Part shown: positions 7,171 to 14,518 of the stretch, one piece after another
Numbering within the stretch: the stretch's first letter is position 1
Layout: each line of letters starts with the position of its first letter
DNA from: a virus
Virus record (IMG/VR): IMGVR_UViG_3300017776_000251
Location: 1-21,249 of that record
DNA length: 21,249 nucleotides
Strand: one strand, 5' to 3'
Position numbers and translations under genes: made by a program
The notes under the pieces: model-generated
What the model was told of the DNA's origin: nothing
What the model saw: only the letters and a program-made list of their open reading frames with translations
The model's database searches: none

Positions 7171-7673
7171 GTAAAGCACTATTTGTAACAAGACACGATA
7201 TATCAGTATTTACTGCTGCTAATGGCAACATCGACAATGACAAGATCTTACCTTATATTAACCAAGCGCAAGATGTTCACATACAAAATTATCTTGGTAC
7301 TGATTTATATAATAAAATACAAGCTGACATAGTTGGTAGTACTTTGGCTGATCCTTATTTAAGTTTATTAAATGACTATATTAAACCAATGCTACTACAT
7401 TGGAGCATGGTCGAGTATTTACCTTATGCTGGTGTTAATATTGCTAATGGTGGTATATATACTAAAAACCCTGAAAACAGTACAGCATTAACAAAAGAGC
7501 ACGTTGACTACTTAATACAAAAGTCAGAAAGTACAGCACAATTTTATACAAGAAGATTTATTGATTATATGCAAAGTGGAGTAGCACCTTCTAACTTTCC
7601 AGAATATTACAGTAATACACAAGCGGATATGTATCCAGATGACGTTGCAGAAAATCAAACTTGGGTACTTTAA
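7167..7673 (+). CDS. DUF6712-like head-tail connector protein
   Basis: This 168-residue, mostly helical protein overlaps the portal stop by 4 bases (ATGA). The N-terminal half carries the pattern of the DUF6712 family found in Bacteroidetes phages: FTAANGNIDNDKILPYINQAQ, then QDVHIQNYLGTDLYNKI and a later LHWSMVEYLPY. Helical proteins of this size next to the portal usually act as head-completion adaptors that bind beneath the portal ring and prepare it for the tail. Position and family resemblance agree. The adaptor role is inferred and the family name is from memory. No membrane segments or enzyme motifs are visible. Confidence 0.65.
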   Translation: MSKALFVTRHDISVFTAANGNIDNDKILPYINQAQDVHIQNYLGTDLYNKIQADIVGSTLADPYLSLLNDYIKPMLLHWSMVEYLPYAGVNIANGGIYTKNPENSTALTKEHVDYLIQKSESTAQFYTRRFIDYMQSGVAPSNFPEYYSNTQADMYPDDVAENQTWVL

Positions 7674-7685
7674 AATAAAAAAACT

Positions 7686-9353
7686 ATGAGTGACACTTGG
7701 GGTAAAGGTTCGGTAAATAACAACATAGGTTGGGGACAAGCTGCTGGTAGTGCAACTAATGACTGGGGTAAATCTCAGAAGGAAAGTTGGGCTGGTCAAA
7801 CAGATATTGTTGGCATAACTTCTGTATCCATTACTTATTCATCAAGCGCATTTTGTTCTGATGCAAATGATCCTACACCAACCATAAGTAACAACGCTGG
7901 TGCTGGAACTTTTAGTTCAACTGCTGGTTTAGTTTTTATTAGTACAACTACAGGTGAAATTGACATTTCTGGTTCAACTGCTGGTAGTTATGTAATTACT
8001 TATACAGATACAGATGCTGCTACTGCAACTTTTGATTTAGCTATTAACACAATACCTACTGTGACAGTAAGTGCTTCTGCTGGTACTATTTGCGATGGTG
8101 AAAGCACAATATTAACTGCAAGTGGTGCTAATTCTTATACTTGGAGCAATGGCGTAACAGGAGCAAGCATAACAGTTTCACCAAGTACAACAACTTTATT
8201 TACTGCAACAGGAACAGATTCTAATGGTTGTACAAGTTCTGGTGCAACTACAATTACTGTAAATGCTCAAGATAGTGCTGCTTTTAGTTATGCTGCAAGT
8301 GCTTTCTGTGCTAATGGTACAGACCCAACACCAACAATAACAGGTACTGCTGGCGGTGCTTTTACTTCTACTGCTGGAATAACTTTAAATAGTTCTACTG
8401 GTGAAATTGATTTGGATGCTTCTACAGTTGGAACTTATTCAATTACTTATACAACTACAGGAGTTTGTCCAGCTAACCAAAGTACAAACATTACAATTAA
8501 CGCTGCTGACAATGCTGCTTTTGCTTATTCTGCGAGTAGTTACGAACCAACAGATGCAGACCCAACACCAACTATAACAGGTTTAACAGGCGGAACGTTT
8601 AGCGGAACTACTGGTTTAGTAATTAATTCAACTACTGGTGAAATAGATTTAAGTGCTTCTACTGTTGCGAGTCATACTATTACTTATGATACTACTTCAA
8701 GTGGTTCAAGTGTTTGCCCAAATACATCTACACAAACAGTAGATATTGCTTTAGCTGGTATTGCTAATAATTACAGTATGAGCTTTGATGGTTCAGATGA
8801 TTATATAGATGTAGGTGATAATAATAGTTTAAATCCGACATCACAATTAACATTATCTGTTTGGGTTAAAAAAATTGGAAGTGGCACTGGTTCTACTCCT
8901 GCTGTTTACTCAAGTAGTAAAAGTTCATCAAATAATGGCGGTTTTTTAATTACTCTTCATCCTACAAGTTCAAGATTTCAATTTTATGTAGACACAACAG
9001 GTTCAGGCGGTTGGGTTTCCATACAAAACAATGTTGGTATAGTTACAAACCAATGGTATCATATAGTGTCTACTTGGGATGGTAGCAACATTAAAATGTA
9101 TGTTGATGGAGTTTTACAAACAAATACAGCAAGTGTTTCACAAATAGTTTATTCTATAGATATAAGTGCAACAATAGGTAAATATGCTACAAGTTATTTC
9201 AATGGCTCTATTGACGAAGTAGCAATCTGGGATACAGCTCTAACATCTACACAAGTATCGGAGATATATAACGCAACCTCAGCAGGACTAACTAAAGACT
9301 TGTCAACTATTGAACCTTCAAATTTAAAATATTGGAATCGCATGGGCGATTGA
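7686..9353 (+). CDS. Fibre/receptor-binding protein with adhesin-like Ig repeats and LamG domain
   Basis: This 555-residue protein has four parts. Residues 1-43 are a Trp/Gly/Asn-rich anchor (WGKGSVNNNIGWGQ, ending GQTDIVG), a likely virion-attachment segment. Residues 44-121, 196-272 and 275-356 are three related Ser/Thr-rich repeats with DPTPTI, then GTFSSTAGL, STTGEIDLSAST and TITY. Residues 122-195 form a different Ig/PKD-like domain (TICDGESTILTASGANSYTW). Residues 362-545 are a LamG/concanavalin A-like domain starting NYSMSFDGSDDYIDVG, which usually binds glycans. The repeats look like those of flavobacterial gliding and cell-surface adhesins. It is probably a tail fibre or head fibre contacting host surface sugars. 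There is no signal peptide, as expected for a virion protein. Confidence 0.7.
   Translation: MSDTWGKGSVNNNIGWGQAAGSATNDWGKSQKESWAGQTDIVGITSVSITYSSSAFCSDANDPTPTISNNAGAGTFSSTAGLVFISTTTGEIDISGSTAGSYVITYTDTDAATATFDLAINTIPTVTVSASAGTICDGESTILTASGANSYTWSNGVTGASITVSPSTTTLFTATGTDSNGCTSSGATTITVNAQDSAAFSYAASAFCANGTDPTPTITGTAGGAFTSTAGITLNSSTGEIDLDASTVGTYSITYTTTGVCPANQSTNITINAADNAAFAYSASSYEPTDADPTPTITGLTGGTFSGTTGLVINSTTGEIDLSASTVASHTITYDTTSSGSSVCPNTSTQTVDIALAGIANNYSMSFDGSDDYIDVGDNNSLNPTSQLTLSVWVKKIGSGTGSTPAVYSSSKSSSNNGGFLITLHPTSSRFQFYVDTTGSGGWVSIQNNVGIVTNQWYHIVSTWDGSNIKMYVDGVLQTNTASVSQIVYSIDISATIGKYATSYFNGSIDEVAIWDTALTSTQVSEIYNATSAGLTKDLSTIEPSNLKYWNRMGD
7815..8753 (+). repeat. Adhesin-like repeat array within fibre gene
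   Basis: Three related segments of about 75-82 codons (7815-8048, 8271-8501, 8508-8753) share the order DPTPTI - GG/AGTF - TAGL/TTGL - STTGEID - ITY. They are interrupted by one unrelated Ig/PKD-like segment at 8049-8270. The copies have diverged in DNA but keep their codon frame, so they are old domain duplications and not a recent tandem expansion. Confidence 0.65.
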
Positions 9354-9365
9354 TAAATTTAAGAT

Positions 9366-11585
9366 ATGAGTAACTACTATAATGACCAATGGCGTTTGCC
9401 TAACAATGAGAATAAAGACAAGCAGAGTAACTATTCTATGTATATAGATAGCACTCCATACATAAAAAGCTCATTATCTGTAGATGAATTAAATGAAATT
9501 ACTATTTCTTTATGGTTCAAAACTTCTATAAGTAACCAAAGTGATGGAGTTTTAATTGCTTTTCCAGAAACTACAAGTGCAACAGGTCTTGATATTTCTT
9601 TCCAATATTCAAATCCAAATGAAAAAATAAGATTTAACACTTACACACATTCAAGTAATAATAGAGTAGAAGCTAATTTTAATTACAGCGATAATAATTG
9701 GCATAATTTAATATGTAGTTATAATGGTTCTGTTCATAATATATATATAGATGGTGTTTTAAAAGCATCTGAATCAGCTTCAGGAACTTTAAAAAATGCT
9801 CAAAATGAATTTTTTATTGGTGCGTTTAACACTACATATCCATCATTAAGAGCTGATAATACATTTTATGACCAAGTGGCTGTTTTTAATTACGCTCTTT
9901 CTGATGGTGGTGTTTCAGTTGGCCAAACTGCTACTGGTCAAATAGCTACATTATATGGTGGTGGTTCTGCTATAGGAAACCCAATGTCGCTAAGTCCAGC
10001 TCCTGTTGCTTACTATCCTTTAGGCGACCAAGATGCGTTTAACGGAGCAGATTATTTAGTGCCTAATAGTTCTTTGAAAGATTATGTTTTTGATTTTAAC
10101 GGTAGTAGTAACGTAGTTGATACTGGAACTGGTTTAACAATTACAAGAGATTTAACGCTTTCAGGTTGGGTTAAATTTACATCAACCAGCTCAGGTGGTA
10201 GCACTGTTATTTCTAAACACATAACCGCTTACGGTCAACCCTATTATACTTATCGCTTGTATATTGAGAGTAATAAAGCTAAGTTTAGAATAGGAATAAG
10301 CACAGCAACTTTTATAACAGGAACTACAGATATAAATGATGGTAACTGGCATCATATACTTAGCACTTATGATGGTAGTAATATTAATTTATATGTTGAT
10401 GGAGTTTCTGACGCTACTGCTGTAGCAGTTTCTGGTAATTTAAATACTGCTGTTAAAAAAACAACAATAGGTAATGTTATAAGTGGAGATACAAACGCTT
10501 TATTTACAAACACTGTATTTAACGGTGAACTTTCTAACGTTCAAATATTCAACACAGCACTACCAGCAACAGGTTCTAACTCAATAGAAACTCTTTACAA
10601 TAATGGTTCACCACTTACTTCAATGTCAGGATTTACTTCTTTACAAGGTTGGTGGAAATTAGATGCTTCTGCTACTTATGATGGTTCTGATTGGACTATC
10701 CCTGATGACAGTTCTAATTCTAACGATGGCACAAGCTCAGGAATGACACAATCAGCATTACAACAGTCAGATTTATCTTTCAAAACTTCTTATTCACCCT
10801 ACGCTTTAGATTTTGATTCTGGTAGTGGTGATTATTTACAAGTTCCTAATACTACAGATTTTGATTTTGGAACAGGAGATTTTACTTGGTCACTATGGAT
10901 AAATTATGAAACACACGTTAATTATTCAGGTTTATTATATACTGGAATTTCTAATACTACATATAGATTAAAATTTCAAACATCTGGACAAATATTATTT
11001 ATGCAAAATGCTGACGGAGATTCTCAAGTTGCTGATTTAGGAACTAATATTACTGGCACAGGTTGGCATCATTTATGCCTTGTAAGAAGTTCTGGAACAA
11101 TAACTACTTATTTAGATGGTTCTCCTGTTGACACAGATTCAAGAGCGGGCAACGTTAACTCTAATGGTAATGATTTACTAATTGGAAAAAATGGAAGTAG
11201 TAGTTATTTTAATGGTAAACTGTCAAATATTTCAATATGGAACGCTGGTTTAACATCTTCACAAGTAAAAGAAATTTATAGTGAAGGTGTACCACAAAAC
11301 TTAAACAACCATAGTGCCTATTCAAACTTAGTAAGCTGGTGGCAGTTAGGTTCTAATAGTTCTTTTAATACTAATTGGACTGTACTTGATGAAAAAGGTA
11401 GTAACAATGGAACGTCTGTAAATATGATAGAATCGGACATCGTAGACGGAGTAAATTCTTACGCTAATGGTTTGAGTTCTGGAATGGGTGGCGATGAAGT
11501 AATAGGTGATGCACCTTACAGCAGTAGCAACTCGCTTAGTGTCAATATGGATGTAGAAGATAGAACAACAGACACACCAAGTTAA
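9366..11585 (+). CDS. Triple LamG-domain fibre/receptor-binding protein
   Basis: This 739-residue protein starts 12 bases after the first fibre gene. It shows three successive LamG/concanavalin A-like domains, at about residues 22-200, 239-415 and 480-640. Each has the sequence order Y/F-x-DFDG or YSMYIDS, then LTLSGWVKF or FTWSLWINY, then NWHHIL or GWHHLCL, then LYVDG or TYLDG, and finally F-NG-L--V-I-N. LamG domains bind carbohydrates or matrix proteins, so this is a candidate for host recognition together with the preceding gene. Linkers rich in WWKLDA or WWQLGS precede the later domains. The C-terminal 100 residues are Ser/Asn-rich. No signal peptide or anchor domain like that of the previous gene is visible, so it may attach through its partner. 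Confidence 0.7.
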   Translation: MSNYYNDQWRLPNNENKDKQSNYSMYIDSTPYIKSSLSVDELNEITISLWFKTSISNQSDGVLIAFPETTSATGLDISFQYSNPNEKIRFNTYTHSSNNRVEANFNYSDNNWHNLICSYNGSVHNIYIDGVLKASESASGTLKNAQNEFFIGAFNTTYPSLRADNTFYDQVAVFNYALSDGGVSVGQTATGQIATLYGGGSAIGNPMSLSPAPVAYYPLGDQDAFNGADYLVPNSSLKDYVFDFNGSSNVVDTGTGLTITRDLTLSGWVKFTSTSSGGSTVISKHITAYGQPYYTYRLYIESNKAKFRIGISTATFITGTTDINDGNWHHILSTYDGSNINLYVDGVSDATAVAVSGNLNTAVKKTTIGNVISGDTNALFTNTVFNGELSNVQIFNTALPATGSNSIETLYNNGSPLTSMSGFTSLQGWWKLDASATYDGSDWTIPDDSSNSNDGTSSGMTQSALQQSDLSFKTSYSPYALDFDSGSGDYLQVPNTTDFDFGTGDFTWSLWINYETHVNYSGLLYTGISNTTYRLKFQTSGQILFMQNADGDSQVADLGTNITGTGWHHLCLVRSSGTITTYLDGSPVDTDSRAGNVNSNGNDLLIGKNGSSSYFNGKLSNISIWNAGLTSSQVKEIYSEGVPQNLNNHSAYSNLVSWWQLGSNSSFNTNWTVLDEKGSNNGTSVNMIESDIVDGVNSYANGLSSGMGGDEVIGDAPYSSSNSLSVNMDVEDRTTDTPS

Positions 11586-11605
11586 ATAATATTAAATAAA
11601 TAAAA

Positions 11606-11851
11606 ATGAATAATAGAACATACATAATTTGTGATTTATCAGACAGTAACCTTGTGTTATTTTCACAAGTAAACCAAAGCTCTGCGCAATCTGTAAGAAG
11701 GAATTTAGCTAATACTGAAATGGTTTTAAGTTACCAAGTAGAACCAAGTTTTATAACTGATGGAACTTTAACACCTTTAGGAGTATATACTCACGAAGAA
11801 ATTTTAGTTATTTTAGCTGGCAGCGATTGGAGTGAACCAATGCCAGAATAA
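11606..11851 (+). CDS. Small conserved-looking phage protein, unknown function
   Basis: This 81-residue protein lies between the fibre genes and the lysis block and ends in a TAATG overlap with the next gene. The N-terminal half (TYIICDLSDSNLVLFSQV) is strand-rich. The middle NQSSAQSVRRNLANTEMVLSY and the C-terminal YTHEEILVILAGSDW are likely short helices. No catalytic motif, membrane segment or signal peptide is seen. It may be a small virion or fibre accessory protein, but the sequence does not say. Confidence 0.55.
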   Translation: MNNRTYIICDLSDSNLVLFSQVNQSSAQSVRRNLANTEMVLSYQVEPSFITDGTLTPLGVYTHEEILVILAGSDWSEPMPE

Positions 11852-12177
11852 TGAATTGCTTAAAAAGTATAAAGATGGATGATCACAGTATATTGATGGC
11901 TGTAACTGCTTTAATATCCGCAATAGGCTTAAAAGAGGTTTGGAGTATATTTAAACAAAAGATTGATATTAACGCAAAGAAAGAAGAAAGAAGCGACAGT
12001 ATGTATGCTCAACAAGTTGCAGTTTTAAGTAATAAGATACAACAGCTTGAAACAAAGATTGAATTATTAATTGAGGAAAATATACAGTTAAGAGTTAAAG
12101 TTGTGAAGATGGAAGCACGTTTAATTACGAGTGCTAAGAAAAAAGTAAATAAAAGAAAAGATGAGAAAAGTAAATAA
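11851..12177 (+). CDS. Membrane-anchored coiled-coil protein (lysis accessory candidate)
   Basis: This 108-residue protein has one probable membrane segment at residues 14-34 (LMAVTALISAIGLKEVW). A coiled coil follows (about 45-92, AVLSNKIQQLETKIELLIEEN) and then a strongly basic tail (AKKKVNKRKDEKSK). It overlaps the preceding stop by one base (TAATG) and the amidase start by 17 bases, so it belongs to the lysis unit. The layout suits a spanin-like or holin-associated protein, but no diagnostic sequence exists for either. A second in-frame ATG at 11875 gives a protein 8 residues shorter and cannot be excluded. Confidence 0.6.
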   Translation: MNCLKSIKMDDHSILMAVTALISAIGLKEVWSIFKQKIDINAKKEERSDSMYAQQVAVLSNKIQQLETKIELLIEENIQLRVKVVKMEARLITSAKKKVNKRKDEKSK

Positions 12178-12676
12178 GATTGTAATACATTGTACTGCTA
12201 CCAAAGAAGGGCAGAACGTAAGTCCAGCTACTATAAAGAAGTGGCATTTAAACAGGGGTTTTTCGGACATTGGCTACCATTACATAATTTCTATTGAAGG
12301 AAAAATTAATTCTGGTAGACCAGTTTCTAAGATTGGTGCGCACGTTAAGAACGGTAATAGCGATAGCATTGGCCTTGCTTACGTTGGTGGTTTAGATTCT
12401 AATGGTAAAGCAAAAGACACAAGAACAGAAGCTCAAAAAGCATCATTAATTAAAATACTAAAAGTTTTAAAAAACATTTATCCTAAAGCGAGTATTCATG
12501 GACATAGAGACTATTCACCTGACAAAGATGGCGATGGTGTAGAGGAACATGAGTTTATGAAGCAGTGTCCTTGTTTTTCAGCTGAGGAAGAATATTTAGA
12601 TTTACAACCAAAATCATTTAAACCAAAAACTAAAAAAGCAAAAGAAAAACTAAATGGAAAAAAACAATCAAACTAA
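12161..12676 (+). CDS. N-acetylmuramoyl-L-alanine amidase (endolysin)
   Basis: This is a 171-residue zinc amidase of the Amidase_2/PGRP (T7 lysozyme-like) family, which cuts the bond between N-acetylmuramic acid and the stem peptide. The visible active site comprises His10 (VIHCTAT), Tyr39 (DIGYHY), His115 (GHRDYSP), and Lys134 with Cys136 (KQCPCF); His10, His115 and Cys136 would bind zinc. An insertion between His115 and Lys134, PDKDGDGVEEHE, resembles a calcium-binding loop and is common in Bacteroidetes amidases. The tail after residue 148 is basic and Lys-rich. There is no signal peptide, so release depends on a holin such as the one at 12767-13204. It overlaps the upstream membrane protein by 17 bases. 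Confidence 0.9.
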   Translation: MRKVNKIVIHCTATKEGQNVSPATIKKWHLNRGFSDIGYHYIISIEGKINSGRPVSKIGAHVKNGNSDSIGLAYVGGLDSNGKAKDTRTEAQKASLIKILKVLKNIYPKASIHGHRDYSPDKDGDGVEEHEFMKQCPCFSAEEEYLDLQPKSFKPKTKKAKEKLNGKKQSN

Positions 12677-12770
12677 CTTAGAAGACTTAATTAAAAGAAT
12701 GGAAAACGTTCCAGTTCCAGAAAGAACTTGTAACATAGATGACGAAACTTGTGAAAGTTGTAGCGGATGA
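12654..12770 (+). CDS. 38-residue acidic Cys peptide in lysis block
   Basis: The ATG at 12654 overlaps the amidase end by 23 bases, and the TGA at 12768-12770 overlaps the holin start (ATGA). The peptide is helical at the N-terminus (NLEDLIKRMENV) and ends in RTCNIDDETCESCSG with three cysteines (residues 26, 33 and 36). The overlaps on both sides fill the gap between amidase and holin exactly, the main evidence that it is translated. No membrane segment is present. A metal-binding or disulfide role is possible, and it may modulate lysis; both are guesses. Confidence 0.5.
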   Translation: MEKNNQTNLEDLIKRMENVPVPERTCNIDDETCESCSG

Positions 12771-13204
12771 AGAAACTGCAAGACACTAAAATAGGGCAAT
12801 TACTAAAAGAAAAAGCACCACAAGTTTTTGAGGTAGCAAAGAATCTTTTACCAGACAAAGGCTTGTTAGGAGTTGTTAAAAATTTAGTTAGTCAATCAGA
12901 TTTATCGCAAGAAGATAAAGAACAAATACACAAGCAGCTTGTAGAATTTTACGAGTTAGAGGTAAAAGACAGAGACAGCGCAAGAGATAGAGAAGTTAAA
13001 ATGGCTGAGGCTGGTGCTAATGACTGGATGATGAACGTTACAGGCATCATTGGTTTATCTTGTTTTGTTTTTATTATTTACTCGGTTGTGTATATACCAC
13101 AAGTTTTAGACAATGAATTGTTTATACATTTAATGGGTATGGTAGAAGGTGTGGTCATTGGAAATATCTTTGCTTTTTACTACGGAACAAGTTCTAAAAA
13201 GTAA
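12767..13204 (+). CDS. Holin-like membrane protein
   Basis: This 145-residue protein has a soluble helical N-terminal region (residues 1-88, Lys/Glu/Asp-rich with DRDSARDREVKMAEAG). Two membrane segments follow, GIIGLSCFVFIIYSVVYIP and a second around MVEGVVIGNIFAFYYG, and then a short Lys-containing tail. This order matches 3TM-type phage holins of Bacteroidetes phages, which have a soluble helical part followed by closely spaced hydrophobic helices. It would open the inner membrane so that the amidase can reach the peptidoglycan. It overlaps the 38-residue Cys peptide by 4 bases. The membrane segments are clear; the holin role follows from its position beside the amidase. Confidence 0.7.
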   Translation: MKKLQDTKIGQLLKEKAPQVFEVAKNLLPDKGLLGVVKNLVSQSDLSQEDKEQIHKQLVEFYELEVKDRDSARDREVKMAEAGANDWMMNVTGIIGLSCFVFIIYSVVYIPQVLDNELFIHLMGMVEGVVIGNIFAFYYGTSSKK

Positions 13205-13225
13205 TTTATAATTTTTTTTTATATA

Positions 13226-13245
13226 TTTAACAAAAAACTGTTAAA
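13226..13245. promoter_or_regulatory. Inverted repeat TTTAACA-N6-TGTTAAA upstream of phosphoesterase (candidate operator, copy 1)
   Basis: A perfect 7-bp dyad with a 6-base spacer ends on the A of the phosphoesterase ATG (13245). The same core, TTAACA-N6-TGTTAA, recurs at 14314-14333 just after the gene. It also overlaps a TAtaTTTA sequence (13222-13229) that resembles the Bacteroidetes -7 element TAnnTTTG. It could be an operator or an RNA hairpin hiding the start codon. Confidence 0.45.
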
Positions 13246-14312
13246 TGAAATCACATAATAAAAGGTGGAGAGAGAAGGGTTCTAACCCAAAATACCGTTT
13301 AAATACAGACGAAGCTCAGATTATAAACGATTACAGAAGGTTAAAGCAAGAAGCACAAGCAGAAGGTTTAAATCCTAATGACATTCACAGCGGGTGGATC
13401 AAAAACAAAAAAGCCAGTTTATATTTTAAAAACCCAAATTTTAAGAAAAACGATTTAAAGGAGTTTAAGCAACAGTTATTAAACGACTTAAAAGAATATT
13501 CACCAAACTTTCAAAAGGTTGTTAAACCTAAAGTAAAGGATGGCCATTGCTTGTTAATATCACCAGCTGATATACATATTGGTAAATTATGTAAAAGTTT
13601 TGTAAGTGGTGAAGAGTATAACAAACAAATAGCAGTACAAAGAACATTAGAAGCTATTGACGGTATATTACAAAAGAGTAACGGTTTTAACATAGATAAA
13701 TTAATACTTTGTATTGGTAACGATGTAATGCACATTGACACACCAAGCGGTGGTAAAACTACAAGAGGAACGGTTCAGGATGTTGACGGTATGTTTTTTG
13801 AACATTTTCATATAGCAAAAAGATTATATATAAATATTATTGAAACCTTAGTTAGTTTCTATCCTGATCTTCATGTAGTTTACAATAGCAGTAACCACGA
13901 TTACTTAACAGGATTTTGTTTAGCTGATACAATAGCAACTTACTTTAGAAATAGTAAAAACATAACTTTTGATATTAGTTTACAGCATAGAAAGTATTAT
14001 ACTTATTATGATAATTTAATAGGCTCAACACATGGCGATGGTGCTAAGTGGGACTTATTACCGTTATTAATGGCTGATGAATGTTCTGAATGGAGTAAAA
14101 CAAAATATAGATATATGTTTACTCACCATGTTCATCATAAAATGAGTAATAAAGATTTAGTTGGATGCACTTTAGAAAGTTTTAGAAGTCCATCACCAGC
14201 AGACAGTTGGCATCATAAAATGGGTTATACTTCATCTAATAACCAAGCAATTGAAGGGTTTGTATTTTCAAAACATAATGGCCAAGTAGCCAGAATTACA
14301 CATTTATTTTAG
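13245..14312 (+). CDS. Calcineurin-like metallophosphoesterase
   Basis: This 355-residue protein carries the five metallophosphoesterase motifs in order: D109-x-H111 (SPADIHIGK), G158-N159-D160 (IGNDVMH), N217-H218-D219 (SSNHDY), H263-G264-D265, and THHVHH (His295, His297). These residues would bind two metal ions and hydrolyse phosphodiesters or phosphate esters. Residues 1-95 form a separate, basic, mostly helical N-terminal region that might bind nucleic acid. A DNA-repair-type nuclease (Mre11/SbcD-like) role is possible, but no SbcC-like partner is in the window, and a phosphatase acting on nucleotides or signals is also possible. The gene stands alone between lysis and early genes and is flanked by matching inverted repeats. 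The ATG at 13245 abuts the left repeat. Confidence 0.8.
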   Translation: MKSHNKRWREKGSNPKYRLNTDEAQIINDYRRLKQEAQAEGLNPNDIHSGWIKNKKASLYFKNPNFKKNDLKEFKQQLLNDLKEYSPNFQKVVKPKVKDGHCLLISPADIHIGKLCKSFVSGEEYNKQIAVQRTLEAIDGILQKSNGFNIDKLILCIGNDVMHIDTPSGGKTTRGTVQDVDGMFFEHFHIAKRLYINIIETLVSFYPDLHVVYNSSNHDYLTGFCLADTIATYFRNSKNITFDISLQHRKYYTYYDNLIGSTHGDGAKWDLLPLLMADECSEWSKTKYRYMFTHHVHHKMSNKDLVGCTLESFRSPSPADSWHHKMGYTSSNNQAIEGFVFSKHNGQVARITHLF

Positions 14313-14313
14313 A

Positions 14314-14333
14314 ATTAACATTTCTTTGTTAAT
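14314..14333. promoter_or_regulatory. Inverted repeat ATTAACA-N6-TGTTAAT downstream of phosphoesterase (candidate operator, copy 2)
   Basis: A perfect 7-bp dyad with a 6-base spacer starts 2 bases after the phosphoesterase stop. Its arms share TTAACA/TGTTAA and the spacer length with the repeat at 13226-13245. It stands upstream of a promoter candidate at 14351-14383. An RNA terminator is possible, but the stem has a single G-C pair and the T run 5 bases downstream is short. Confidence 0.45.
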
Positions 14334-14350
14334 AAAGTTTTTGTGGTGTT

Positions 14351-14383
14351 TTGTAATATGTATTATAATTATATATATATTTA
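14351..14383 (+). promoter_or_regulatory. Candidate Bacteroidetes-type promoter for the early gene block
   Basis: This 90-base gap (14313-14402) is the second-largest intergenic space and precedes the long replication gene block. TTG at 14351-14353 and TAtaTTTA at 14376-14383 approximate the Bacteroidetes -33 TTG and -7 TAnnTTTG elements, with a 22-base spacing and one mismatch (A for the final G). The inverted repeat at 14314-14333 would lie just upstream. The call rests on pattern only. Confidence 0.35.
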
Positions 14384-14402
14384 CAAACATAAACTTAAAC
14401 AA

Positions 14403-14516
14403 ATGGATATATTTAATAAAACGCAAATCTTTAACGACTTAGAAGAACTAAGTCAGTTAGCAAATAAAATAGATAAACAAAACGAAGAATTAATTAACTA
14501 TATAAATAACAAATAA
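14403..14516 (+). CDS. 37-residue helical peptide at head of early block
   Basis: The ATG at 14403, after an A-rich leader (TTAAACAA), opens a frame ending at the TAA at 14514-14516. The product is one long amphipathic helix or short coiled coil, FNDLEELSQLANKIDKQNEE, with no cysteines or membrane segment. It would be the first gene transcribed from the promoter candidate at 14351-14383, and the next gene starts 2 bases after its stop. Function unknown. Codon use is like the neighbours. It may be a leader or regulatory peptide. Confidence 0.5.
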   Translation: MDIFNKTQIFNDLEELSQLANKIDKQNEELINYINNK

Positions 14517-14518
14517 TT

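Noticed and set aside
9340-9370. Possible frameshift splitting one large fibre gene into two
   Set aside because: Two in-frame stops (TGA, TAA), a short A/T-rich spacer and a fresh ATG separate the genes, with no slippery sequence.
13185-13220. Terminator after the holin gene (GGAAC-AA-GTTCT followed later by a T run)
   Set aside because: The stem is too short, the loop too tight, and the T tract is separated from it by about 16 bases.
13277-13288. GGGTTCTAACCC, which resembles a tRNA T-arm
   Set aside because: It lies inside the coding start of the phosphoesterase gene and there is no acceptor stem, D arm or anticodon arm around it.
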